A stretch of DNA of 46,299 bases from Pseudomonadota bacterium (GCA_021785265.1 JAJYFY010000005.1:1-46299), one strand, 5' to 3'. Positions 34,442-43,345 are shown, numbered from the stretch's first letter. A program made the numbers and translations. The notes: generated by a model not told the origin, from the letters alone.

Positions 34442-34726
34442 ATGCTCTCCGCCGAGGAAGTCAAACGACTCTCAGTCCTGGCGCGCCTCGAGGTGCGTCC
34501 CGAGGACCAGGACCGCCTGGTCCGGGAACTGGACCGGATTCTCGGCTTCGTTCGTCAACTCGAGGCCGCCCCCACCGGGGAGATCGAGCCTCTGGTGCAT
34601 CCTCTGGATCTGATCCAACCTCTCCGCGATGACGAGGTCCGTGAGCCGGTGGATCGCGAGGCGATCCAGAAGGCCGCTCCGGATGTGGCCGAGGGTTACT
34701 ACCGGGTGCCGCGGGTGATCGAGTGA
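34442..34726 (+). CDS. gatC: Asp/Glu-tRNA amidotransferase subunit C
   Basis: GatC stabilises the GatA-GatB heterodimer that amidates Glu-tRNA(Gln) and/or Asp-tRNA(Asn). The 94-residue protein has the family pattern [17 protein letters not shown], a long linker helix, and the C-terminal [17 protein letters not shown] 34442 starts at the conserved MLSAEE. It is divergent from mreB. No glnS or asnS gene is visible here, so which tRNA is served cannot be determined. Confidence 0.95.
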   Translation: MLSAEEVKRLSVLARLEVRPEDQDRLVRELDRILGFVRQLEAAPTGEIEPLVHPLDLIQPLRDDEVREPVDREAIQKAAPDVAEGYYRVPRVIE

Positions 34727-34739
34727 GCGTCCCTCATCC

Positions 34740-36179
34740 ATGAAACTCCGCTCCCGGGTTCCGGAACTCGTCGCGGCGACGGCCCGCGAGACCCGTTCGG
34801 CGCTCGAGTATTACCGGGAACGCATTCGCGTCCTCAATCCCCGGCTCAATGCCTTCATCACCCCGGTGGATCCGCAAGCGCATCCGGCGACCGGCGCTCC
34901 GGGTACCCGCCGGCTTGCCGGATTGCCGATCGCCCACAAGGACCTCTTCGTGACCCGCGGCATTCCCACCACCTGTGGGTCCCGCATGCTCGCCGGGTTC
35001 GTCCCCCCTTACGATGCCTGTGTCGTGGAACGGCTGGATCTGGCGGGTTGCACCTTGATCGGGAAGACCAACATGGACGAGTTTGCCATGGGTTCGTCGA
35101 ACGAGACGAGCGCATTCGGTCCGGTGCGGAATCCCTGGAATCTGGAGCGGGTGCCGGGCGGCTCATCGGGCGGATCCGCCGCCGCGGTGGCGGCCGGATT
35201 GGTGCCCGTGGCGACGGGAACCGATACCGGAGGGTCCATCCGTCAGCCGGCTGCCCTGTGCGGGATCACCGGGATCAAGCCGAGCTATGGCCGGGTCTCC
35301 CGATTTGGCATGATCGCTTTTGCCTCGAGCATGGATCAGGCCGGGGTTTTGGCCCGTTCAGCCGAGGATGCCGCCTGGGTGCTCCGGGAGATGGCCGGGC
35401 ACGATCCCCGGGATTCGACCAGTGTCGGGCTGCCGGTGCCGGATTATGTGGCGGCGCTGACCCGCGGCGTCCGCGGACTCCGGATCGGCATCGTCCAAAA
35501 CTTCTTCGACGAGGGCCTGTGGCCGGCCGTGGCCGACCGGATCCGGGAGGCCTTGTCCGTCCTGGAGGCGGCCGGTGCACAGCTCATCGATATCACGCTT
35601 CCGCACCTGTCGCTCTCCGTGCCGGTCTACTATGTGCTTGCCCCCGCCGAATGCTCCTCGAACCTGGCCCGCTATGACGGGATCCGCTACGGTCACCGGG
35701 CCCGTGATCCGGTGGATCTGACCGATCTCTACTGCCGTTCACGCAGTGAAGGCTTCGGGGCGGAGGTGCAGCGCCGTATCCTGATCGGGACCTATGTCCT
35801 GTCGCACGGCTACTACGATGCCTACTACCTCAAGGCGCAGCGGGTCCGACGTCTCATCCGCAACGATTTCCTCAAGGCCTTCGAGTCGGTGGATCTCCTG
35901 GCCGGACCGACGACTCCGACCCCGGCGTTCCGGCTGGGTGAAAAGACCGCGGATCCGCTCACGATGTATCTCAACGACATCTACACGATTGGCGTCAACC
36001 TCGCGGGGCTGCCGGCGCTTTCCGTGCCGGCGGGCCTGGTCGAGGGCCTGCCGGTCGGCTTGCAGCTGATCGGGCGCGATTTCGACGAGGAGACGCTCTT
36101 TGCCGCTGCCGCCGATTTCCAGGGGCGGACCGACTGGCATCGCGCCGAGCCTCCCGGCTTCGAGGAGGGCTCGGGATGA
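34740..36179 (+). CDS. gatA: Asp/Glu-tRNA amidotransferase subunit A
   Basis: GatA is the glutaminase subunit, releasing ammonia from glutamine. The 479-residue amidase-signature protein has the Ser-cisSer-Lys triad: Lys67 (AHKDLF), Ser142 ([11 protein letters not shown]) and Ser166 ([10 protein letters not shown]). It starts 13 bp after gatC and overlaps gatB by 4 bp. Confidence 0.97.
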   Translation: MKLRSRVPELVAATARETRSALEYYRERIRVLNPRLNAFITPVDPQAHPATGAPGTRRLAGLPIAHKDLFVTRGIPTTCGSRMLAGFVPPYDACVVERLDLAGCTLIGKTNMDEFAMGSSNETSAFGPVRNPWNLERVPGGSSGGSAAAVAAGLVPVATGTDTGGSIRQPAALCGITGIKPSYGRVSRFGMIAFASSMDQAGVLARSAEDAAWVLREMAGHDPRDSTSVGLPVPDYVAALTRGVRGLRIGIVQNFFDEGLWPAVADRIREALSVLEAAGAQLIDITLPHLSLSVPVYYVLAPAECSSNLARYDGIRYGHRARDPVDLTDLYCRSRSEGFGAEVQRRILIGTYVLSHGYYDAYYLKAQRVRRLIRNDFLKAFESVDLLAGPTTPTPAFRLGEKTADPLTMYLNDIYTIGVNLAGLPALSVPAGLVEGLPVGLQLIGRDFDEETLFAAAADFQGRTDWHRAEPPGFEEGSG

Positions 36180-37618
36180 GCTGGGAGACCGTGATCGGGC
36201 TCGAGGTGCACGTCCAGCTTTTGACCGAGAGCAAGATTTTTTCGGCTACTCCCACCCGTTACGGGGCGTCGCCGAATACACAGGCGGGACTCATCGATCT
36301 GGGGTATCCCGGTGTTCTGCCGGTACTCAACCGGCGCGCGGTCGAACTGGCGGTGCGCTTCGGGTTGGCCATTGGGGCCACGGTCTCGCGCCGCTCGGTC
36401 TTCGCCCGCAAGAACTACTTTTATCCGGACCTGCCCAAGGGCTACCAGATCAGCCAGTACGACCAGCCGATCGTCCAGGGCGGGGCGCTCGAGATCCCGC
36501 TGCCGGAAGGTATCGTGAAGCGCGTGGGGATCACCCGGGCCCATCTCGAGGAGGATGCCGGAAAATCGGTTCATGACCGTTTTCCGGAGGCGAGCGGGAT
36601 CGATCTCAACCGCGCGGGAACGCCGCTCCTCGAGATCGTCTCCGAACCGGACCTCCGTTCGCCCACTCAAGCGGTCGCCTACCTCAAGGCGCTCCATACG
36701 CTCGTCCGCTACCTCGCGATCTCCGACGGCAACCTCCAGGAAGGCTCTTTCCGCTGTGATGCCAACCTCTCGGTCCGGCCGACCGGCGAGACCCGTCTCG
36801 GTATTCGCTCGGAGATCAAAAATCTGAACTCCTTCCGTTTTGTCGAGCAGGCCCTCCGTTATGAAGCTGACCGACAGGTCCAGCTGCTTGAGGCGGGTGG
36901 TCAGGTCGTCCAGGAAACCCGCCTGTATGATCCCGACCGACGGGAAACCCGCCCGTTGCGGAGCAAGGAGGAAGCGCACGATTACCGCTATTTCCCCGAT
37001 CCCGACCTCCTGCCCTTGGTGCTCGAGGAGACGTTCATCGACGAGGTCCGATCGGCGTTGCCGGAACTGCCGACCGCCAAGCGCGAGCGTTTCCAGTCCG
37101 CATACGGTCTCGGGGCCTATGATGCCGCCGTTCTGACCCAGTCCCGCGATCTCGCCGATTACTACGAGTCCGCTCACCGGGCCGGTGCCCCTGATTCCAA
37201 GCTTCTGGCCAACTGGATCCTGGGCGAGGTCTTGGCCAAGCTCAACCGAGACCATCTCGAGATCGATCAGGTTCCGGTCCCGGCCTCCATGCTGGCGCTC
37301 CTGCTCGTCCGCATCGCGGATGGAACCCTGTCCGGCCCCTTGGCTAAGACCGTGTTCGAGACTCTCTGGGCGGGCGAGGGATCCGTGGACGAGATCATCG
37401 ATGCGCGGGGCCTGCGCCAGGTGAGCGATACCGGCGCCCTCGAGCAGGTGATCGAAGACACGATTGCCGCCCATGCCACGCAGTGGACCGAGTATTGCGC
37501 GGGGCGTGACAAGCTTTTGGGTTTCTTCGTGGGCCAGGTCATGCAGGCCACCCAGGGTCGCGCCAACCCCCAGACCCTGAATGCCCTGATCCAAAAGCGC
37601 CGGGAGCGTTCCGGCTAG
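36176..37618 (+). CDS. gatB: Asp/Glu-tRNA amidotransferase subunit B
   Basis: GatB activates the tRNA-bound Glu or Asp with ATP and accepts the ammonia channelled from GatA. The 480-residue protein begins with the signature [20 protein letters not shown], and also has [20 protein letters not shown] and [17 protein letters not shown]. The C-terminal YqeY-like tail domain is complete. Its stop codon overlaps the convergent moeB-like gene by 4 bp. Confidence 0.97.
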   Translation: MSWETVIGLEVHVQLLTESKIFSATPTRYGASPNTQAGLIDLGYPGVLPVLNRRAVELAVRFGLAIGATVSRRSVFARKNYFYPDLPKGYQISQYDQPIVQGGALEIPLPEGIVKRVGITRAHLEEDAGKSVHDRFPEASGIDLNRAGTPLLEIVSEPDLRSPTQAVAYLKALHTLVRYLAISDGNLQEGSFRCDANLSVRPTGETRLGIRSEIKNLNSFRFVEQALRYEADRQVQLLEAGGQVVQETRLYDPDRRETRPLRSKEEAHDYRYFPDPDLLPLVLEETFIDEVRSALPELPTAKRERFQSAYGLGAYDAAVLTQSRDLADYYESAHRAGAPDSKLLANWILGEVLAKLNRDHLEIDQVPVPASMLALLLVRIADGTLSGPLAKTVFETLWAGEGSVDEIIDARGLRQVSDTGALEQVIEDTIAAHATQWTEYCAGRDKLLGFFVGQVMQATQGRANPQTLNALIQKRRERSG

Positions 37619-38379
37619 AGTCGATTCGCGGCAGGCGTCATCCGGCAGACCGGGCAGGCCGGGTCCCGGGTCATCCGGCTGGAACGGAGACGGCCCGAGC
37701 GGGCGTCCCACCCCCAGAGCACTCCAAGCCAGGGACTGTTCCCGCCGAGAAGCAGGTCAAGGGTAGCCTGGGCCGCGAGACTGCCGATCAGGCCGGCGAC
37801 TGGGCCCGAGACGCCGTTTGTGGTACACCGCATCGGGTCCTCGACCCCATCTTCCGGATAAAGGCAGGCATAGCAGGCGGTGCCGGCCTGCTCAAAATCG
37901 AAAGCGAGGAGTTGCCCGCGCTGTCCCAGGCAGGAGGCGCTGACCAGTTTCCGGCCGTGCCGCACGCAGAGCCGGTTGATGTCGTAGCGGGTGGCGTAAC
38001 GATCGGTCGTGTCGAGGACGAGATCTGCCGCGCGGATCTCGTCCTCGAGTTCGGGGCTGGACAGACGATGGGGGAGGGCCTCGATCCGGATGCCCGAGTT
38101 TTGGGTGTGGAGACGGGCCTCGGCGGCCTGGGTCTTGGGTTGACCGATGTCATTTTCGCCATAAAGCAGCTGGCGGTGGAGGTTGGTTTCATCCACGGTA
38201 TCGAAGTCGTTGACCGCGAGCGTACCGATCCCGGCGGCTGCGAGATACAGCGAGGCGATCGAGCCCAGCCCGCCCAACCCGACCACGAGGACGCGGGAAC
38301 GGGCGAGCCGCATCTGACCTGGGGTTCCCCAGCCCGGCAGGACCGTCTGGCGGACGTACCGCATCACGGAGCTGTCCAT
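37615..38379 (-). CDS. moeB: MoeB/ThiF-family adenylyltransferase
   Basis: MoeB and ThiF adenylate the C-terminal Gly of MoaD or ThiS for molybdopterin or thiamine sulfur transfer. The 254-residue protein has the nucleotide-binding motif [21 protein letters not shown], the Zn cysteines C169/C172 (CYAC) and C242/C245 (CPVC), and the conserved Cys185 in [11 protein letters not shown]. No rhodanese extension is present. The family member cannot be fixed because neither moaD nor thiS lies nearby. Confidence 0.88.
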   Translation of the reverse strand: MDSSVMRYVRQTVLPGWGTPGQMRLARSRVLVVGLGGLGSIASLYLAAAGIGTLAVNDFDTVDETNLHRQLLYGENDIGQPKTQAAEARLHTQNSGIRIEALPHRLSSPELEDEIRAADLVLDTTDRYATRYDINRLCVRHGRKLVSASCLGQRGQLLAFDFEQAGTACYACLYPEDGVEDPMRCTTNGVSGPVAGLIGSLAAQATLDLLLGGNSPWLGVLWGWDARSGRLRSSRMTRDPACPVCRMTPAANRL

Positions 38380-38420
38380 GCCTGTTATTATGTCAGGTTC
38401 ATGCAGGCGGATGGCTGATC

Positions 38421-39056
38421 ATGCTCGAGGTCTATCTCAAGTCCTTTACGGCATTGATCGCGCTCCTCAATCCCATTGGTGCCATCCCGATCTTCATTAA
38501 CCTGACCCAAAGCCAGATCGAGAACCAAAGGCGGAGGACGGCACGCAATGCGGCGTTCACCGTGCTGGCGGTCCTCTGGGTGAGTTTTTTCAGCGGCAGC
38601 CTGCTCCTGTCTTTTTTCGGCATCAGCATTGCCTCGTTCCGGATCGCAGGAGGTCTCCTCATCCTCCTGATCGCACTGGCCATGCTGCAAGCCAAGCCCA
38701 GTGCGGTCAAGCAGACCGATGAAGAGATCGAGGATTCGTCACTGCGCGAGAACGTGGCAGTGGTACCCCTGGGCATCCCCCTCCTGGCTGGCCCCGGGGC
38801 CATCAGCACCGTCATTCTCTATGCGCAGAAGCATTCGTCGTTGGTTTATGACCTGGTCGAAGCCGCCGTGATCGCGCTCAGCGTGCTCGTGACCTGGTTG
38901 TGCCTGCGCGGGGCCCCTTATCTGGCCCGCTGGCTCGGCAAGACCGGTATCAACGTGTTTACCCGGATCATGGGTCTCATCATGGCCGCGATCGGCGTGG
39001 AATTCATCGCGAAGGGAATCCAGGCGCTCTTTCCGCTCTTGATGAGCCGGGGCTAA
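38421..39056 (+). CDS. marC: MarC-family integral membrane protein
   Basis: This 211-residue membrane protein has six hydrophobic segments. MarC-family landmarks include LIALLNPIGAIPIFINLT near the start and VVPLGIPLLAGPGAISTVIL in the middle. The family was once linked to multidrug resistance, but its function is unresolved. It is divergent from the moeB-like gene with a 41-bp gap. It is the last core-like gene before the right-hand accessory island. Confidence 0.9.
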   Translation: MLEVYLKSFTALIALLNPIGAIPIFINLTQSQIENQRRRTARNAAFTVLAVLWVSFFSGSLLLSFFGISIASFRIAGGLLILLIALAMLQAKPSAVKQTDEEIEDSSLRENVAVVPLGIPLLAGPGAISTVILYAQKHSSLVYDLVEAAVIALSVLVTWLCLRGAPYLARWLGKTGINVFTRIMGLIMAAIGVEFIAKGIQALFPLLMSRG

Positions 39057-39125
39057 GCCCCCGCACCGCGCAAGCTCCGTCTTGAGGCAGGGGAACACCC
39101 ATCCTTTCGGGGATAGGAGTGAGCA
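39057..39125 (+). mobile_element. IS200/IS605-like end remnant (possible guide-RNA-type 3' end)
   Basis: Directly after the marC stop lies AAGCTCCGTCTTGAGGC followed by an imperfect hairpin (CCCATCC, TTTC, GGGGATAGG) and GTGAGCAC. This resembles right ends of IS605-family elements as I remember them. No tnpA or tnpB is present, so it is at best a scar. The call rests on pattern recall and is tentative. Confidence 0.3.
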
Positions 39126-39279
39126 CCGCCCGGTCGGGTGGCTATTGTCCTACCACTCTCCAAGGTGCCTCCCGATGAACTCCGCTGGTAGCGAGCTCGA
39201 TGTCCCCCCAGGGTCGGCGGTGTCCAAAGTGGTGCCTCAATGCATAAAGCTCGCGAGGAGACCCTTTTTAGCGACGACC

Positions 39280-39760
39280 CGGGTGATCGAGGCGGGGGGG
39301 CTGGGGGGGAAGGCGGCGATCGAGTGGTCGGATGCGCAGCGGCGGAAGGCCGGGCTGGGGTCGGGCCGGCAGGAGATCGAGGCAATTCGGGAGCGCTGGG
39401 CGGTGCTCACGAACGAGCGTCTGCTGGCGCACGGGATCCGGATTGATCATCGGAGTCTCGAGGCGCAGCGGGTGGAGCGGGAGCCAGCGGTGGTGGGTCT
39501 GGAGCGGCGGGGGGTGGTGACGGAGGTGGGGAAGCGTGTGGAGCGGGAGGCGCTGGCGGCGGGGCAGCGGCGACTGGAGCGGGCGGCCGAGCTGGGTCGG
39601 GTGGAGCGGGAAGGTCGGGTGCTGGCGGTTTCGATTGTGGACGTCTCATGCGATCTGGCGGCGGCGAAGCGGGAGCGGGAGCGGCTACTGGCCCGGGAGC
39701 GGGGCGGGGCGGGAAGGACCGGAACTCGACCGGTAGAATACGCAGGAATTCGCCAGCGCT
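39280..39760 (+). pseudogene. MobA/MobL-type relaxase remnant
   Basis: MobA/MobL relaxases nick plasmid or integrative-element DNA for conjugal mobilisation. The frame here reads AIEWSDAQRRKAGLGSGRQE, then IRERWAVLTNERLLAHGIRI, DHRSLEAQRVEREPAVVG and LERRGVVTEVGKRV. This is the characteristic block that follows the nuclease domain in this family (IDHRSL..QGI.REP, MERRGI.TE.G). The N-terminal catalytic histidine domain is missing and the protein loses similarity after about 39720. A possible tail of the same gene lies at 40786-40937. An open frame runs from 39082 to 39804, but its first third looks unrelated. Confidence 0.72.
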
Positions 39761-39924
39761 TCCTGATCTATCGCGGCCAAAGTGGGCCCCTTCATCGGCC
39801 TTGAATGCCGAACCCTACACCTTCCTCTTGCCTACGCTCATCGTCCCCTCCTTGCCAGACGCCTGAAGCGCTGCCGGGCCTAATTGATTCGATGCCACCG
39901 GCGGGTTCATGAATGTCTGGGCGG

Positions 39925-39953
39925 TTGACATAGTGATTATTATTCACCATACT
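39925..39953 (+). promoter_or_regulatory. Promoter of the DUF4160/DUF2442 pair with operator-like repeat
   Basis: TTGACA (39925-39930), a 17-bp spacer and CATACT (39948-39953) form a good sigma70-type promoter just ahead of ATG 39962. The spacer contains GTGA-TTATTAT-TCAC (39933-39947), an inverted repeat placed exactly between -35 and -10. That is where an autoregulating DNA-binding partner would act. The AT-rich spacer contrasts with the GC-rich surroundings. Confidence 0.55.
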
Positions 39954-39961
39954 GGAAGCCG

Positions 39962-40201
39962 ATGGCCACTCTGCACCGTGCCCGGAACTGGAAGATTCAG
40001 GTGTTCGGGCGAGAGCACGGTGTGCCGCACTTTCACGTGTGGACGCCGAATGCCGCGGCGGTGGTCGCGATCGATACCCTGGCGGTGCTGAGCGGGTCGG
40101 TGGATACGGGAGTTCTCGAGGAAGCGCGCGCGTGGGCCACTGGACATCGCGCCGAGCTCACGGCGGAATGGCGCCGCCTCAATCCGGAGAAGCAAGAGTG
40201 A
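39962..40201 (+). CDS. DUF4160 domain protein
   Basis: This 79-residue protein matches the DUF4160 pattern: a start rich in basic residues, WKIQVFGREHGVPHFHVWTP with clustered His residues, and a C-terminal helix (LEEARAWATGHRAELTAEW). DUF4160 genes are commonly found just before DUF2442 genes in mobile regions and are suspected to form toxin-antitoxin-like pairs, but the biochemical role is unknown. The gene has its own promoter and overlaps the next gene by 4 bp (GTGA). Confidence 0.78.
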   Translation: MATLHRARNWKIQVFGREHGVPHFHVWTPNAAAVVAIDTLAVLSGSVDTGVLEEARAWATGHRAELTAEWRRLNPEKQE

Positions 40202-40638
40202 AACTCAAGATCACGCGAGTCGAGACCCTGCCGCCGGCGAGGCTGCGCGTCACGTGGGAGAGCGGCAAGCAAAGCGAGGTCGACGTCGGGGAGTATCTTC
40301 AGACGCCCGGGCACGAGCGGCTGCGGGATCCGACCTTTTTTGCGACCGTCCAGGTGGAAGCATGGGGCCATGGTGTCGAGTGGCCGGCGGCAGACATTGG
40401 AATTCCGGCGCCGGCTCTCTACAGGCTGTCGAAGGAGCAGTCGGGGGACGCGTTTCCGACCGCGGAGTTCAACGTCTGGATGGAGCGGCATGGCCTGTCG
40501 CTCTCCGCCGCTGCCCGGGCGCTGCATTTGACGCGGCGAACCATCATCTACTACAGCACGGGGGCCAAGCCCATCCCGGTCTACATCGGCCTTGCCTGCA
40601 GGGGCTGGGAGGCCATTCATCGAAAGCGCGTCGCGTAG
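40198..40638 (+). CDS. DUF2442 plus helix-turn-helix protein
   Basis: This 146-residue protein has two parts. Residues 1-75 match DUF2442 (ITRVETLPPARLRVTWESGK, then VEAWGHGVEWPAADIGIPA). Residues 95-140 form a helix-turn-helix (MERHGLSLSAAARALHLTRR, TIIYYSTGAKPIP) that could bind the operator-like repeat upstream of 39962. It partners the DUF4160 gene with a 4-bp overlap. It would fit an antitoxin or autoregulator role, which is inference. Confidence 0.75.
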   Translation: MKLKITRVETLPPARLRVTWESGKQSEVDVGEYLQTPGHERLRDPTFFATVQVEAWGHGVEWPAADIGIPAPALYRLSKEQSGDAFPTAEFNVWMERHGLSLSAAARALHLTRRTIIYYSTGAKPIPVYIGLACRGWEAIHRKRVA

Positions 40639-40783
40639 TCGCTGATCTGTCGCCTCGGCTTCTCACCGCTGCGGCCCGGCGGAGGACGTCTTTCAAGGCG
40701 CGGGCCTGTTCGCGTCCGATACCCAGCACGGATTGAAACACCCGTGCCTTGATGATGGCGTGATCACCGCCAGGGAGTTCCAT
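40544..40783 (-). pseudogene. DUF6883-like gene remnant
   Basis: The first 40 residues read MELPGGDHAIIKARVFQSVL and then GIGREQARALKDVLRRAA. DUF6883 proteins, as I recall them, start with LPNG..A and later have a KARVF...LG...LRDAL block. Here the roughly 20 residues that should separate these two parts are missing, and the C-terminus runs into unrelated sequence. I read this as a decayed fragment with an internal deletion. Confidence 0.4.
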
Positions 40784-40785
40784 AC

Positions 40786-40937
40786 GGGAGGCGCTCGCGG
40801 CGGGTCAGGTGGGTCAGCGGGTGTTGGCGCCGGAGTTTCTTGGGCGGGTGCTGGGCCACGCGGCGGCGCGGGGGCAGAAGCCGCCGGAGCGCTCACGTAA
40901 TCGGATCCGTTCGCGCGATTACGGGCCTGAACGCTGA
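40786..40937 (+). pseudogene. Possible C-terminal scrap of the relaxase gene
   Basis: The frame reads REALAAGQVGQRVLAPEFLG, later RSRNRIRSRDYGPER and a stop. REALAAGQ and LGRV also occur at 39540-39600 in the relaxase remnant, and a basic tail is common at relaxase C-termini. The resemblance is short and compositionally biased, so this is tentative. If correct, the DUF4160/DUF2442 pair and the DUF6883 scrap interrupt the relaxase gene. Confidence 0.25.
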
Positions 40938-41013
40938 GCGCCCGTAGATGGATCCCTAATTGCGATCCAGTCCTGAGGTCACTCCCGCATCAGACCTCAT
41001 GCATCCTTGGGTC

Positions 41014-41469
41014 TCATGGCTTCGGGGAAGGGGCGGTACCGGGAATCAGGATCTTCAGGATGTGGCTCAGGTGGGGGTTCCAGTGTCGGACGTAGATCGC
41101 CTCAGCCCGTTTCACGAGCACTTCTATACAGCCATTGGTCAGGTCCTGAGCGCTGGGTTTATCTTTCCATGGGATGAGCAGGATCCCGTTGGCGCCGAGG
41201 TGCGCTGCGGCGCGCGCATCCCGCATCAGGATCGATAGGTTTATTCTGGCGCATCCCCCCAGGATCAGTCCCGTATGGGCCAGTCGAGCCACGATTGTGA
41301 AGTGTTTCGGGACCAGCGGGGACACAAAGACCATGACTTGCTGGACGGGAATGCTCGAATGGGCGGGGCCTACGACCACCGGGGTCGAGTAGCAGGCGGA
41401 AAGCCCCAGGGTGATGGCTCCGATCATCAGGACGGATCGCCCCCCGACCCAGAGGCTCCTTCCCTTCAT
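41014..41469 (-). CDS. Predicted lipoprotein, third gene of module copy 2
   Basis: I do not recognise the family. This 151-residue protein has a lipoprotein signal: a hydrophobic stretch from about 13, then LGLSAC with Cys26 as the lipid-attachment site. The mature part includes VMVFVSPLVPKHFTIVARL and DARAAAHLGANGILLIPW. That pattern (a beta strand, then a helix ending in GAN plus a hydrophobic strand) recurs in several small bacterial lipoproteins. It overlaps the TonB-like gene by 4 bp (ATGA) and is therefore translationally coupled. Module copy 1 has no counterpart. Confidence 0.7.
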   Translation of the reverse strand: MKGRSLWVGGRSVLMIGAITLGLSACYSTPVVVGPAHSSIPVQQVMVFVSPLVPKHFTIVARLAHTGLILGGCARINLSILMRDARAAAHLGANGILLIPWKDKPSAQDLTNGCIEVLVKRAEAIYVRHWNPHLSHILKILIPGTAPSPKP

Positions 41470-42488
41470 GGTCGAGTGTCGCCGGCCTGGAGACGTCTTT
41501 CAATCCGAAGGACTGCCCAGGTCGTGGCCTGGGCGACATCCAGAATGGGATAAGAACCGAGGGCTAAAAGCACAGCCAGGGGGTGGTGCCCCGGGATCGG
41601 ATAAAGAACCCAATGCTGATTTAAGAGTTCATTAGATCCACCGAAATCTGATCGGGTATGAAGGGCAAACAGGGGGTGCCGAAGATGCTCGGTCGGTATA
41701 GCCGTTCCCACATGTCTCCACCAGAGTGGAATGACAATGTGAAAGCCTGAATGGTGTCCATGCAGGCTCAGTGGCGCAAACCGCCAACTCCGGATCCAGA
41801 TTTTCGTGAGGTAGATGAAGGATTCTCCGAGCTGGGACTGCAAAACGGTGAGGCGGACTACCCGACCGCTCTGATTGACGTATCCCTCGATCCAGATGTA
41901 GCGAGGGGGCACGATGTCGACATTTCTTTTATGTGGCACGGGCCCCCAGCTGATCAGTTTTACCCGGTAGGGGGTCGCCGGGAGGCCTCCTCCCCCCGGG
42001 ATGGGAATGTTCACAGAGATCCCGTGCATCACTCCATCTCCGGCACCCGGGTTGGGCAAGGCCTGGAGCAGGCTCCCTCGTTGTACTTCGACCCGCACCG
42101 CTAGACCGGCAAGCCCACTCGGTCCGGATCCCAATCGCAAGGGGGGTGGGGTGGGAACCGCAATCGCCTGATGTGGGATCCGCTGACGCGGTGGGGTGAT
42201 CGGCGTCGGCTGAACCTGCCTGATCCAGTGGATGACCCTGTGGTGAATCAAAGCCCGAATGAATGGCTTGGGGCTCTCTGTGAAATGCTGGATCCAGAAG
42301 GCAAAGCCCACAAGGATCAGGCACTCGAGAACCCCAGCCAAAACCCATCGCAGGCTTTTTCCCCGCACCGTCCCGGTACCCAAACAAGACTTAGGGGATG
42401 CTTCCAGGAAAGTTATCCCAGTATGAAAATTCTGTTGGTTGGTCCTGGTAGTTTTGTACATTTGATTCCAGGAAACTTTCCAATGCAT
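41466..42488 (-). CDS. TonB-like protein (copy 2)
   Basis: This protein is homologous to 2588-3592. It has a membrane segment (LRWVLAGVLECLILVGFAFW), a proline-rich periplasmic stretch (QPTPITPPRQRIP, PTPPPLRL) and a TonB_C-like domain (EGYVNQSGRVVRLTVLQS, IRSWRFAPLSLHGHHSGF). The shared module-specific tail is WVLYPIPGHHPLAVLLALG. The start is uncertain. I give ATG 42488 because AAGGGGG lies 9 bp upstream, but it overlaps the preceding gene by 98 bp. GTG 42368, after that gene's stop and just before the membrane segment, is an alternative with a poor RBS. The N-terminal part before the membrane segment is not conserved with copy 1. Confidence 0.7.
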   Translation of the reverse strand: MHWKVSWNQMYKTTRTNQQNFHTGITFLEASPKSCLGTGTVRGKSLRWVLAGVLECLILVGFAFWIQHFTESPKPFIRALIHHRVIHWIRQVQPTPITPPRQRIPHQAIAVPTPPPLRLGSGPSGLAGLAVRVEVQRGSLLQALPNPGAGDGVMHGISVNIPIPGGGGLPATPYRVKLISWGPVPHKRNVDIVPPRYIWIEGYVNQSGRVVRLTVLQSQLGESFIYLTKIWIRSWRFAPLSLHGHHSGFHIVIPLWWRHVGTAIPTEHLRHPLFALHTRSDFGGSNELLNQHWVLYPIPGHHPLAVLLALGSYPILDVAQATTWAVLRIERRLQAGDTRP

Positions 42489-43251
42489 TTGTCCCAGCCC
42501 CCTTGGCCTTACCAAGGATGGCTTGATCGTACGCCGTTTCCCGCTGGATTGATGCCACAGCCTGTTTCAGGTTGAAAAAGGCCGAGCTGGTTACAAAGGT
42601 ATATTGGGGGGGGCTCACGACCTCACCCGAATCGTTCTCGGGATCCCCATTGGCGGCATGACCACTATCCAGCACAAAAGTGAAGCTCAAGGGACTGGTT
42701 CCCGTGACCTGATACTCTGCGCTCGACCCGTCCGGAAAGATCGTCAGGAGCACAAAACCAAGCGGTGGATTACTGGATTGGGATGTCAGATAGCTGTTGA
42801 GCCAGGCACTCACGGCCGAGGCCTGGGAGGTGCCGGTAAAGGTGCTGGCCACGCTGGAGGGAATCTGGATTCCCGTGGAGGGAGCCAGCATAGAGAACGC
42901 ATTTTGTTCCTCTGTGCTCGTCCCCGTCAGGTTGTCCCAGCTGATATCCCAGGTGCAGGGGGCACCATCTGAGGTCGAAATGCAGGGACCATGGGCGGTG
43001 ATCTCCGAAGCAAGCGAATCATCCGGATTGAAGATCGCAAATGGCACCTCCATTTTCTCTCCCGTCGAGGTCCAGAAATAGGCTCCCGATGGAATATTGC
43101 TCTGGGCATAAGCCTGGAACTGGGCTGCGGTCGTACAGCTGGTACAAATATCGGTGGCGATATTGTTGGCCGCCTGGGCAGGGCTGGTCGACCAGACGGT
43201 CAGGACCAGTCCGCAGAGGGGGATCAAGAAAAAAATCACATGCTTTTTCAT
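42391..43251 (-). CDS. Secreted CxxC protein of the duplicated module (copy 2, intact)
   Basis: I do not recognise the family. This 286-residue protein has a signal peptide cleaved near PAQA/ANN (27/28). It then has CTSCTT (Cys36, Cys39), IPSGAYFW, a second cysteine pair in GPCISTSDGAPCTW, IPSSVASTFTG, TIFPDGSSAEYQV and DSGHAANGDP. Four cysteines in the mature protein suggest disulfides or a CxxC redox/metal site; nothing confirms either. Copy 1 (1633-2521) shares all these motifs. ATG 43251 has AAAGGAGA 9 bp upstream and matches the MKKH start of copy 1; in-frame starts further upstream are unlikely. It opens a three-gene operon. Confidence 0.8.
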   Translation of the reverse strand: MKKHVIFFLIPLCGLVLTVWSTSPAQAANNIATDICTSCTTAAQFQAYAQSNIPSGAYFWTSTGEKMEVPFAIFNPDDSLASEITAHGPCISTSDGAPCTWDISWDNLTGTSTEEQNAFSMLAPSTGIQIPSSVASTFTGTSQASAVSAWLNSYLTSQSSNPPLGFVLLTIFPDGSSAEYQVTGTSPLSFTFVLDSGHAANGDPENDSGEVVSPPQYTFVTSSAFFNLKQAVASIQRETAYDQAILGKAKGAGTNALESFLESNVQNYQDQPTEFSYWDNFPGSIP

Positions 43252-43316
43252 GACAGGTCTCCTTTGGGTCCATTGACATTTTTGGACTTGAGACATCTGC
43301 ACCAAGCTCTTTTCGG

Positions 43317-43345
43317 ACCATACCCTTCCCCCGGAGATCTGTCAA
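43317..43345 (-). promoter_or_regulatory. Putative promoter of CxxC/TonB-like module copy 2
   Basis: On the minus strand TTGACA (43345-43340) is followed by a 17-bp, G-rich spacer and TATGGT (43322-43317). The start codon lies 66 bp further on. The sequence TTGACA-ATCT-G-rich-AGG(T) is shared with the promoter at 1531-1558. Confidence 0.5.

Noticed and set aside
39082-39804. A single intact 240-residue gene
   Set aside because: Only the part after about residue 66 matches relaxases; the start lies in what looks like an IS end, so it is a remnant.
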